Shown here: piece by piece, positions 1 to 6,901 of the stretch
How positions within the stretch are numbered: position 1 is the stretch's first letter
Layout of the letters: each line of letters begins with the position of its first letter
Source: Chrysochromulina tobinii
Lineage: Eukaryota > Haptophyta > Prymnesiales > Chrysochromulinaceae
Direction of reading: 5' to 3'
DNA length: 10,193 bases
NCBI GenBank assembly: GCA_001275005.1
Contig: JWZX01001503.1
Span: forward strand, 1-10,193
The notes under the pieces: model-generated
What the model was told of the DNA's origin: nothing
Database searches by the model: none
The model's input: the letters and a program-made list of their open reading frames with translations, nothing else
Made by a program: the position numbers and the translations under genes

Positions 1-2
1 CT

Positions 3-1426
3 TTTCCGTCGCCATCTCCCACGTCGCTGCCGCCCTCCCCCTCCCCCACCGCCGCCTCAACCGCCGCCGCCACAACCGCCGCCGCCACGCCCACCAGCAC
101 ACCGCCGCCCCCCATGGCCACGTCGCTGGCGCCGTCCACGCCGCCGCCGGCGATGCAGACCGTGTTGGTGACCGTACCGGAAGGCGTCACGGCGGGTCAG
201 CAGCTCCTCGCCACCACGCAGTGGGGCCAGATCAAGGTAACCGTCCCCACAGGTGTAACCGCCGGCCAACAGCTCCGCGTTCAGTTCGCGGCATCGACGG
301 CGACGCCCGCTGCCGCCGCCCGCTTCCCCCCCTGCCCGCCGCCCACCAACCCTGTCGCCGCCTCCCCCCCTGCCGCCGCCACCGCCGCCACCGCCGCCAC
401 CGCGCCTCCCCTTGCCGCCACGTCGACCGCGCTGTCCACGCCGCCGCCCACGACGGCGCCCACGACGGCGCCCGCGAGCGAAGATGGTGATGGCGCCCGC
501 GATGGCGCCAAGGGACGCGGTAGCAAGGGCCGGGGCGGCAAAGGGCGAGGGAAGGCAGGCGGCGCCGACGAAGCGCCACAGCCACCACCGTCGGGCGCTG
601 CGGTGGGCGCTGTGAATACGCCACCGCCTGTGAATACGCCAGCGCCGCTCACCACGACGCCACGGTCCTCGCCCTCGGTGCCACCGCCCTCGCCCTCGCC
701 ATCGCCATCGCCATCGCCATCGCCCTCGCCCACGCCCACTACGGCGCCCTCGCCTGCCGCGTCGAGCGCCGTGACGAGCGCAGCTGCTGCTGCCGCTGCG
801 GCTCCTGTTGCTGCCGCTGCGGCGACGTCGCCCGACGCCGGCGCTGATGGCGCTGAGGACGAGTCGGTGAGCGCCACCCACTCCTTGCCGGTACGTCCTT
901 CCCTCTTGATGACGCTGATGACGAGTCGGCGGTCCCCGATTGCGCCACCCACTCCCTCTGCCGGTACGTCCTTCCCTCTGTCCGATGGCCCCCGATTGCC
1001 TAATATGGGGTCCCTCCCGCCGCTCAGGCACCTCGCCCCGCTTCCTTCTTCTCTCGACGGCAGGGTCGAAAAGGGAAGCGCAAGGGCGGCAAGAACAAGG
1101 GGGCGGGGGATGGACCCGCGCTGCCACCCCCCGTGGCTGCAGTCGGCGCCCACCTCGGCGCGCCCACCTCGGCGCCCACCGCGGCGCCCACCCCCGCCGC
1201 CGCCGCCTCGCCGCCGTTGCAAGCGCCGTCGTGGGCGCCGCCATCCGGCAGCAGCCCGAGCGCCGTCGTGGGCAATCCACCGGCGCCGGCGGCGCCGGCG
1301 GACGACGATGGCGAGGAGGCCGGTAAGCGCGGCGGCAAGCGCGGCGGGGGCGGCATGGGCGGCAGGGGGCGCGGCCGCCGACGCGCGTCGATCGAGAACG
1401 AGGGTAACACGTCCCAACGGCTCTGA
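3..1426 (+). CDS. low-complexity protein with tandem VTVP-GV-GQQ motif (5'-partial, two exons)
   Basis: Two exons, 3-866 and 1064-1426, are joined in phase 0 by removing a GT-AG intron and end in TGA. The frame is open to the left edge, so the true start may lie upstream; the first ATG in view is at 114, giving 371 residues. Residues 17-58 from that Met hold two tandem copies of a VTVPxGVTAGQQL motif, which I recall from algal proteins of unknown function. The rest is Ala/Pro/Thr/Ser-rich, with a Ser-Pro run near residues 190-208, a basic Gly/Lys/Arg-rich patch (GKGRGSKGRGGKGRGK) at the middle, and basic Gly/Arg/Lys tracts in exon 2 (RKGKRKGGK at its start, GKRGGKRGG near its end). The basic tracts either side of the splice support the join. 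Function is unknown; nucleic-acid binding or a structural role is a guess. No membrane segment is visible. Confidence 0.6.
162..287 (+). repeat. two tandem VTVPxGVTAGQQL protein repeats
   Basis: Two consecutive units, each starting VTVP(E/T)GVTAGQQL, are separated by a linker (LATTQWGQIK), making a repeat of about 23 residues. The spacing and near identity indicate an internal duplication. It is the only part of this protein that is not compositionally simple, so it is the likely folded element. Confidence 0.75.
689..730 (+). repeat. hexanucleotide repeat encoding Ser-Pro
   Basis: Tandem tcgcca/tcgccc hexamers encode the (Ser-Pro)n run of the VTVP-motif protein. The period is a multiple of three, so length changes keep frame and keep the antisense frames open. 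Confidence 0.85.
867..1063 (+). other. intron of the VTVP-motif gene
   Basis: The donor is GTGAGC at 867 after a TCG codon. The acceptor CAG at 1061-1063 follows a pyrimidine-rich stretch (cttccttcttctctcgacgg). Removal keeps phase 0 and restores a frame that reaches a TGA at 1424-1426. A second donor, GTACGT at 891, is also in phase 0 and would add eight codons (VSATHSLP). The intron carries a second, diverged copy of the exon end plus donor region (about 908-979, matching 846-906), including another GTACGT at 964, which would be out of frame. Confidence 0.65.
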
Positions 1427-2132
1427 GCGCTCGGCATGGCGCTTAGCGCTCGGGTTTGGCGCCCTGCCCGCCGCAGATTCACGCGCCGCGGAGGTTTGGC
1501 AGAGCCCAGAGCGGCTGCCGGCTCGCTCGACGACGGTGAGGCGAAAGTGTGTAGAGCAGGTGTGCGAGAATGCAAGAGGGGAGCGAACACCCCGTGTCCG
1601 CGCGGGTGCGGCGGTCTCCGACGGAGCGCGGTGTGCACAATTCATAACGATGATCAGAATTCAGATTAATGTCCGGTAGTGACCCCGATCGGTGGACTTC
1701 CGAACTTGCACTGTGTCTTAATTTGTCTCAATTGCACTCAATTGCACACCACTCACGTGTATATGTGCACGACACGACCTGGCGCGCGCTGTGCGCCCAT
1801 GTCCCACGGTGATCGCACCCTCCGCTCGTTGCGTCGCTGTCGGTCGCTCGAGGTGAGCACAAGATCAAGACGAGGGAGATCGAGGGAGATCGCTGGTGCG
1901 ATACCTCCTTGGCATGCCTCCGCGCTCGCCACCGCTCGACGTTGACCACACATCGCATGCCCCTTGACACCCCCAACGCCAAAGCGCGCACAGGCACGCA
2001 AGACACCCATGCCAACTGCTGCTGTGTGTGAACCCGCGTGTGAACACCGCCATGCCAACTGTCTGCTGCTGCGAATACACTCATGCACTCATCGCCGATG
2101 AGGACTCTGGCCCATGATGACTGGCGCAATCA
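1427..2132. other. intergenic, no convincing gene
   Basis: This lies between two converging genes: the VTVP gene ends at 1426 (+) and the coiled-coil gene ends at 2133 (-), so it holds both 3' ends. Open frames here lack recognisable domains and look compositionally random. Visible small repeats are a 10-bp duplication (gagggagatc twice, about 1873-1892) and an imperfect 43-bp tandem around 2008-2062, in which catgccaactg recurs at 2008 and 2051. I see no RNA gene. Confidence 0.6.
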
Positions 2133-3415
2133 CTAGCGATCCCCGGTCGGGCTAGGCGAGCGGATATTGGTCACGGAGTACATAGAAGTGGACGGAGAGA
2201 CGCCATCGAGCGCATCGGCTGGCTGCACGAAGCTGTTGGCAATCACGCCCTTGACGGTCTCGGCCTTGACCGTATACAGGCTCTGCCAGGGGGAGGGAGG
2301 GCCAGGGGAGGGACGCGATGAGAGACGCCATCAGCCTAATTAGGGACGCGATGAGAGACGCGATTAGGGAGGCACCCTAATTAGGGACGCGATGAGAGAC
2401 GCCAGTAGCCTTATTAGGGACGCGATTAGGGACGCCATTAGGGAGGCTCCCTAATTAGGGAGGCCGCACTTCGGGTGCATTTCTATTGGAGCGATCAAGG
2501 GCAATCAAGGGCCACCCGCCCCGTGAGGAGCGCGTGCTCCGTCCCCTCCCTAATTAGGGACTCGTCACGCACCTGCATCTTCGCCTTGTGCTCCTCGGAG
2601 AGCTTACGCTTCTCCTCGCGCAGGGCAGCCGCCTCTGCCTGACGGTGGGTGATGAGCTCCTGCCGAGATTTGGTCGAGCCCATCTTGACCGCCTTGACCT
2701 TCTCGCGCTTTGTCTTCTGAAGCGTCGCGTGCTTATCCTTAGCGGCTGAGCGCTCCTTTTCCCACTGCTGCTGCTCTGATTTCGTCTGCTGCGCTTGTGA
2801 GAGCCGCTGCTCGTAAAAGATGCGCTTGGACTGGTCGGTGACCTGGTCGGCGGTCTCCGCCTTCACCCGCGCGTGCTTCTCCGCCGCCGCCGCCGCCTTC
2901 GCCGCCTTGAGCTCCTCGAACGCCTTCGCCTTCGCCTCGTCATCCTTGCGGGTCGCCGAGGCGATCGCCTTCTTCTTGACACTTAGCTCGGTCATGGCGG
3001 CGACCGGGCCGCGATCCTCGGCGGACTTGATGCTTGCCGCCACCTGCTTGCCGTACGCCGACCACTTATCCTTCTCCGCCTTCGCCCTCACCAACCAGTC
3101 CCCCACCTCCTGGTTCACGGCACGCCCGAGCGTCAAGTTCTGCTGTCGGTGCGCCTCGAGCGACTCGGACGCCTTCTTCATCTGGGCGGCGGCCTGCTGC
3201 TGGCGCGAGAGACCCTGCGCCGTGTGCTTGCGCTGCCGCTCCTTGATGAACTCAACGCCCGACTTGGATGCGGTCCGCATCTCCTCCGCCGACGCCCAAT
3301 TCTCCTGCCGCACGAGCGCCCGATTGTACTCGGCCTTCGTGGTGAAATCCTTGGCCGTCCCCGAACCCTCGTTGCCCTCCTTGGGCGTTTCTGACATGCG
3401 AGCGCCCTGCCTCAT
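2133..3415 (-). CDS. charged coiled-coil protein, two exons, unknown function
   Basis: Exon 1 is 3415-2573 and exon 2 is 2282-2133, joined in phase 0 (Met-Gln then Ser-Leu-Tyr) and ending in TAG: 330 residues. The ATG at 3415 has an ACC before it; an in-frame ATG at 3397 (MSETPKEG) is the alternative. Nearly the whole of exon 1 is predicted helix rich in Ala, Lys, Glu, Gln and Arg with heptad-like spacing, including an Ala/Lys run (KAAKAAAAAEKHARVKAE) and long Glu/Lys/Gln stretches. Exon 2 gives a Ser/Pro-rich tail (TNIRSPSPTGDR). There is no signal peptide or membrane segment. It resembles cytoskeletal or ciliary coiled-coil proteins in composition only; I do not recognise a family. The frame without splicing would run 26 codons into the intron, so the splice model matters for the C-terminus. 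Confidence 0.72.
2283..2572 (-). other. repeat-filled intron of the coiled-coil gene
   Basis: On the minus strand the donor is CAG|GTGCGT, with the intron starting at 2572. The acceptor is a C-rich tract then GGCAG ending at 2283. The intron is built of 12-bp units of the form TCYCTMATCGCG on the transcribed strand, so the plus strand shows eight copies of ATTAGGGA (first bases at 2339, 2363, 2380, 2413, 2425, 2437, 2454 and 2553). Three perfect 12-bp palindromes CCCTAATTAGGG lie at 2375, 2449 and 2548. Near 2490-2512 two units of the CCTTGATYGC type occur, close to units in the glycosyltransferase gene. Confidence 0.72.
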
Positions 3416-3530
3416 GGTCGCTGTGGCCGCCAGCAACCTCGCGCGCGCGCAACTCGCTCCACACCTTGGTACGGCGAGGACGTCCCACGACTGGCCCAAA
3501 CACAAAAAACATCTTTTGTTGTTTCATGTT

Positions 3531-3547
3531 GGTTTCGCGGCGAAACC
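3531..3547. promoter_or_regulatory. 17-bp palindrome upstream of the coiled-coil gene
   Basis: GGTTTCGC and GCGAAACC flank a single central base, forming a perfect inverted repeat about 115 bp upstream of the ATG at 3415. It sits in a locally AT-richer stretch. The position suits a transcription-factor site, but no factor is identifiable. Confidence 0.35.
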
Positions 3548-3661
3548 CGATTTGGAGACTCAAATCAAAAACAGGCCAAGGCGGCGGGCTGCCTCCTCCA
3601 CTAAACCCTCATCTCCATAAACCGCACACTTCGCTGACGGCCAACTGAGCAGTAAAGTGGG

Positions 3662-3718
3662 GGAATCTAGCCAGATTCCTGACATGTCCGGGACCCTCCA
3701 TGATGTCCGGGAGGGTCC
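3662..3718. other. two consecutive hairpins in the 3' flank of the small gene
   Basis: Hairpin one: GGAATCT (3662-3668), loop AGCC, AGATTCC (3673-3679). Hairpin two: GGACCCTCC (3691-3699), 10-base loop, GGAGGGTCC (3710-3718). Both stems are perfect. They begin about 22 bp beyond the stop codon of the minus-strand gene at 3740, so they would lie in its 3' UTR. A role in 3'-end formation or RNA stability is inference. Confidence 0.5.
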
Positions 3719-3739
3719 TGGAGGAGTCTAGGAACATAC

Positions 3740-4198
3740 TCATTCAAACACAAGAGTACATAGAGAAACCCCGAATTTGTTTACAATTGTCAAACAAGTG
3801 TCATACATTTGTATACAAAAACAAGGCGCATTCCGTAGCCTACGCGGCGTAGCGAGCTGTGCAGCCGTCTTGAAGCGCTTTGCGTCGCGCTTGAAGCTTT
3901 TCTGAAGCTCCTTGATGTATTCTGACGACTGATCCTCAAAATCCTCGCGGCTGATCGCGGCCACAAGCTCATCCACTGTCTGCCAGCGCGTGTCGGTGGG
4001 GTGCCACGCTCATAGCCTTCAGGGATCTGAACGTAAATTGAGATGCACAATACAACTTTCCAGCAGCTTGAACGCACCTACCACACTCGCGAGTGACGCC
4101 TTCGGCGGCGGCGTCCACAACCTTCGCAATGCATGGGCCACCCTCCACCTCGACTGGGTATCGACTGGGTCCTCGCTCTCCCGACGTCTCGGCGGCAT
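3740..4198 (-). CDS. small two-exon protein, unknown function
   Basis: Proposed exons are 4198-4078 and 4008-3740, with a 69-nt intron 4077-4009 (GTGCGT donor, TATGAG acceptor), giving 129 residues. The ATG at 4198 has A at -3. Exon 1 encodes MPPRRRESEDPVDTQSRWRV and on to LASVV. Exon 2 continues AWHPTDTRWQTVDELVAAIS, then a charged helical stretch (about residues 62-83) that looks like real protein, then a Cys-containing tail. Without splicing, the same frame holds two TGA stops (in 4009-4026), so either the intron is real or this is a pseudogene. An acceptor 8 nt earlier would open a different frame of about 75 codons, which looks less protein-like. I recognise no domain. The gene begins 10 nt after the stop of the upstream gene, which is unusually tight. 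Confidence 0.45.
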
Positions 4199-4208
4199 TA
4201 TGATTCTA

Positions 4209-4857
4209 TTACAGCTCGTCTATCTGAAAGTCTTGTTGTAATCCCAACGCATAATCCGTCGCACCGTCCTCATCCTCCTTGCGGATGATAATGACGAGCC
4301 CGAGGACGCTCGAGATCTGCGCTACGAAGACGACGTCGTACCGGTCGAAGTCCCGATCATTGAACGAGGCCAAACTCTCGTGCTCTGACGCGCCGCTGAA
4401 GTCGCTCCAGTGCTTAAGCGACAGGCAGCGCCCTGCGCGCTCGCAGCAGCGCAAGAGGTCGTCGAGGTTGGACTGGCGCTCACCCCTCTCGGGCTTGAGC
4501 GCATACTCGCGCCGCGTCGCCATCACCGACACAAAATCTGGGCGGCGCACATGGTCGAGTACCCAGCGCAGAATGTCGATAAAGCGCTCCGTGCTCAGGC
4601 TTCGTGCCAAAGACACGCTCCGTACGCGCCTCGCCGTCGTCCTCATACTCCGAGTCGTTGTCGCGGAAATAGACATGCTGTGCGTGCGAGCTGATGGCTA
4701 GCAGCAGCTCGTCAACGCTCAGCGTCGCGCCGGCGCGGATGAGCTCGGATGGCAGGCGCACCGACGACTCCGGGAGCTCTGCCAAGTAGGTGTCGACAAT
4801 AGTACGAAGGCTGTCAAAGGCGTTGGGCGGCGCGGCGGCCCCGAGGTAGGTCGCCAT
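4209..4857 (-). CDS. unknown protein, frame split by a 49-nt intron or a frameshift
   Basis: The N-terminal frame starts at ATG 4857 (MATYLGAAAPPNAFDSL...) and reads through an acidic stretch (NDSEYEDDGE). The C-terminal frame, offset by one base, runs from about 4600 to TAA at 4209 (LSTERFIDILRWVL... LGLQQDFQIDEL). Both halves look like normal globular protein. Removing a 49-nt segment 4648-4600 (GTATGAG...CACGAAG) joins them in phase and gives 199 residues; a single-base indel would do the same while keeping the acidic stretch. The segment is shorter than the other introns proposed here (69-341 nt). The C-terminal half contains a hydrophobic beta-like stretch (YDVVFVAQISSVLGLVIII). No family recognised. 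Its SVDELLLAIS resembles TVDELVAAIS in the next gene downstream. Confidence 0.5.
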
Positions 4858-5296
4858 GGGCCGCAGCAACAACAACACGACAGAGCGCACGAGACGCGAG
4901 GGCGGATTCTCGAAGCTTTCTCGAAGCACTCAGTGCGGGGACGCCCTCAGCGTTCATTACGACCCGATATGGTAATATGGGCGGTATATGCATGCATGCT
5001 CGGCCGGACCGAAAGGTCGGCTCGCCTGCGGGAGCCCTCATTCACACCTAACTGAACACAACCACACCTGCGGTGAGCTTGAGAACAGGGTAAGAATCGG
5101 GTGCAACATACGAACACATCTTCTATGAGCTGTGGCTCGACCACGGGTCTACTTTATCGAGAACTGGGCGCGCGAGGCTCCGCGAGGCAGACGAGCAAAA
5201 TGGATAAGGTGGAAGTCGGACGGTGACGTCCCTCCCGGTGTTCCAACTGGGGTGGGGAAGAATTTCCTGCCTATGACCGACGGACCCGAGTGGGTG

Positions 5297-5509
5297 ACTG
5301 TTACACCCTGAGCTCACCATATTTAATATTATAAGCCAATGCCTTGGACTCGACCGAACTAGCTCATATCACATGCACATAACGACGCCCGGCGCCGTGA
5401 TGTGAATAACCATGTGATGGCGTATTCGCTGTGGCCGAGCCATATCTGCCCGAGGTCGAGGCTACTGTTACACCTGCTCACCATCTTCATAAGCCAATGC
5501 ATTGGACTC
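5297..5509. repeat. imperfect direct repeat of about 50 bp
   Basis: Copy one 5297-5351 and copy two 5464-5509 share actgttacacc, gctcaccat, ataagccaatgc and ttggactc in the same order. Copy one has an additional AT-rich insert (atttaatatt). The spacing of 167 bp suggests an old local duplication or the remains of a mobile element. Confidence 0.6.
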
Positions 5510-5539
5510 AGGAGCTCAAAACTTGGCAGGCTTCCTCAC

Positions 5540-5560
5540 TTTTTGAGATCTGCTCAAAAA
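5540..5560. other. perfect hairpin, 8-bp stem
   Basis: TTTTTGAG (5540-5547), loop ATCTG, CTCAAAAA (5553-5560). It lies about 265 bp downstream of the syntaxin stop on the minus strand. The A/T run on each side resembles an intrinsic terminator, but in a nuclear genome that reading has no support. Confidence 0.5.
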
Positions 5561-5562
5561 TA

Positions 5563-5666
5563 CAACTTCCCAGAACGAATTTTAACTAGGAAGACCCTAC
5601 TTAGGGTGCAGAACCATGGCCCGCTCGCCCGAAGGAAACCGAAGGATCCAGCGCTCTGGGAAGTTG
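5563..5666. other. nested inverted repeat, about 100 bp
   Basis: CAACTTCCCAGA (5563-5574) pairs perfectly with TCTGGGAAGTTG (5655-5666), and two more pairs follow after one mismatch. Inside is a second hairpin, ACCCTA-CT-TAGGGT (5594-5607). Together with the hairpin at 5540 this makes a compact structured segment. It could be a small transposon remnant (MITE-like) or a non-coding RNA; nothing decides between them. Confidence 0.45.
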
Positions 5667-5824
5667 AGGTATGGCCAGAAGCACCTCCCTGAGAAAAGGC
5701 TATAGCCAAGTCTTGGGCCCCATCCGCGATAACCACGGCTTATGGTTTTCAAGTGACGGTTTTTCGTCCATTTTCGCTCACTTTTCCACTCACTAACCCG
5801 TCCCACAACTCAGCTTTACGTCTG

Positions 5825-6643
5825 TCACAGCCGGAAGTTGACGAAGAGCACCATCAGTAGGATTATGAGGCCGGCGAGCCCGGCCGCGTAGAGACAGCAC
5901 TTTCGCTTGCGCGCCTGTGCCTGGTACCGGTTCGCGTCGAGGAGCTCCTCGTTCGCCCGACGTGTCTTCTGCGCCGTGTTCTCGATGGCCGACGAGATGT
6001 GTTCAATGGACTCGGACTGGTTCGAGATGAGCACCGCAAGATCTGAAAAGATCTCCTTGACCTCGTTGACGGTGGTCTCGACCTGTGAGATCATGCGCTC
6101 GCGCTCCGCCATCGCCTCTGCCGCTGAGAGTGCGAACCGCCGCTGCTGCTGCTGCTGCTGCTGCTGCGCGCTCGCCATGAGAGGGTTGCGCTCTGAGCTA
6201 GGGTCGTCGTCCTCGGCGTCGTCCCGCTGGTAGCAGTCGGCGCTCGCGCCGGCGCCGCTGCCGGCACCGCCGCCCGCGCTGCCCTGCTTCGATCTCGCGG
6301 CCTCGAGATCCACCGTCCGCGCGTGCTGCGCCGATTGCTCGGCCAGCTGCTGGAAGCGCTTGAGCACGAACTGGAAGTCCTTGTTGAGCTTGTTGAGCAT
6401 CGAGCGCTGACGATCGGCACTCGGGCCAGACTCCTGGCCCACGCTCTGCTGCAGGCTGAGCAGCAGCTCGCCCGTCTCGCGCGCGATCAGGCCCGTGTCC
6501 TGCAGCAGCACGCGCAGCTCGCGCGGCTCGGTCGGCTCGTCGCCCGCGGTGAGGTGCGAGAGCATCGACGAGAGCACGGAGTTGTTGCGTGACATGATCC
6601 CGATGTTGCGCACGAGGCCGTCGAGGCCCGCGTAAGCTGGCAT
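5825..6643 (-). CDS. syntaxin-like Qa-SNARE
   Basis: Intact 272-residue frame without introns, from ATG at 6643 (context ACCCAATGC) to a stop at 5825. Residues 5-115 fit an N-terminal helical (Habc-like) region. Residues 120-167 are a low-complexity linker (Gly/Ala/Ser, acidic patch, then eight Gln). Residues about 183-245 are the SNARE motif, with FSDLAVLISNQSESIEHI placing the zero-layer glutamine at Gln209. It ends in basic residues and Cys-Cys (249-250, possible palmitoylation), followed by a C-terminal membrane anchor at about 251-270. This is the classic tail-anchored t-SNARE layout. Syntaxins pair with Qb, Qc and R-SNAREs to drive vesicle fusion. The short linker and anchor fit endosomal or vacuolar types (syntaxin 7/Pep12-like) as well as plasma-membrane types; the compartment cannot be decided here. 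It lies downstream of, and on the same strand as, the glycosyltransferase gene. Confidence 0.9.
   Translation of the reverse strand: MPAYAGLDGLVRNIGIMSRNNSVLSSMLSHLTAGDEPTEPRELRVLLQDTGLIARETGELLLSLQQSVGQESGPSADRQRSMLNKLNKDFQFVLKRFQQLAEQSAQHARTVDLEAARSKQGSAGGGAGSGAGASADCYQRDDAEDDDPSSERNPLMASAQQQQQQQQRRFALSAAEAMAERERMISQVETTVNEVKEIFSDLAVLISNQSESIEHISSAIENTAQKTRRANEELLDANRYQAQARKRKCCLYAAGLAGLIILLMVLFVNFRL
6143..6166 (-). repeat. (CTG)8 run encoding Gln8 in the syntaxin linker
   Basis: Eight perfect ctg triplets on the plus strand read as CAG on the coding strand and give residues 160-167, just before the SNARE motif. They lie in a flexible linker, so length variation is probably tolerated. Confidence 0.9.
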
Positions 6644-6901
6644 TGGGTGCTTTCCGCGACGCGAGACGTCTCCGTTGTCACGATTCGTGGGATTTTGCAG
6701 TCAGACGCGCGGTCGACACAAAACAGGACGTCAACCCAAATTTGTCAAGTGTCCTTCAAGCTTGCTTGCTTGCGCTCCTACAGTCAGTCAGACAGTTTCG
6801 TCGCGGCCCCCCCGCGCGCGCTCGCCACACAGTCTCGACGAACGGACGGCTCCGCGGACCCCTAACGGTCCCCTCGGTCATGGTGTAGCCGACGGCCGGT
6901 C
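6644..6901. promoter_or_regulatory. upstream region of the syntaxin gene
   Basis: This is the short gap between the proposed end of the glycosyltransferase gene (6902) and the syntaxin ATG (6643). It has small repeats (gcttgcttgcttgcgc near 6760; cagtcagtcagacag near 6781) and a C/G run near 6808. I see no clear TATA box. Confidence 0.35.

Larger units (their letters stand above)
4858..5824. other. intergenic, no convincing gene; repeats and hairpins
   Basis: This lies between the 5' end of the gene at 4857 (-) and the 3' end of the syntaxin gene (5825, -). An AT-richer stretch at 4970-5000 (atatggtaatatggg, ggtatatgcatgcatgc) is about 115-140 bp upstream of the ATG at 4857 and could hold a core promoter. 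Further along are an imperfect direct repeat (5297-5351 and 5464-5509), a hairpin at 5540-5560 and a larger inverted structure at 5563-5666. Open frames here are short and show no recognisable domain. Confidence 0.55.

Noticed and set aside
57-1645. Long minus-strand frames (407 and 454 codons) opposite the VTVP gene
   Set aside because: They are Arg/Gly- or Ala/Gly-rich shadows of GC-rich low-complexity DNA. The plus frame has the repeated motif and a phase-consistent intron.
1728-2129. 133-codon minus-strand frame downstream of the coiled-coil stop
   Set aside because: No domain or good start, it lies in the likely 3' UTR, and its composition looks random.
2339-2461. Telomere or interstitial telomere array from TTAGGG words
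   Set aside because: The words are separated by non-telomeric bases in a 12-bp unit and lie inside an intron, so the resemblance comes from the unit CCCTAAT on the transcribed strand.
2820-3620. 266-codon plus-strand frame
   Set aside because: It is antisense to the coiled-coil exon, whose amino-acid pattern and splice to a second exon are far more convincing.
5540-5560. Bacterial intrinsic terminator
   Set aside because: The stem has A/T runs on both arms, not a GC stem followed by a U tract, and the neighbourhood is eukaryotic.
5402-5806. Short frames on both strands (96 and 69 codons)
   Set aside because: No recognisable domain, overlap with inverted repeats, and no partner exons with good splice sites.
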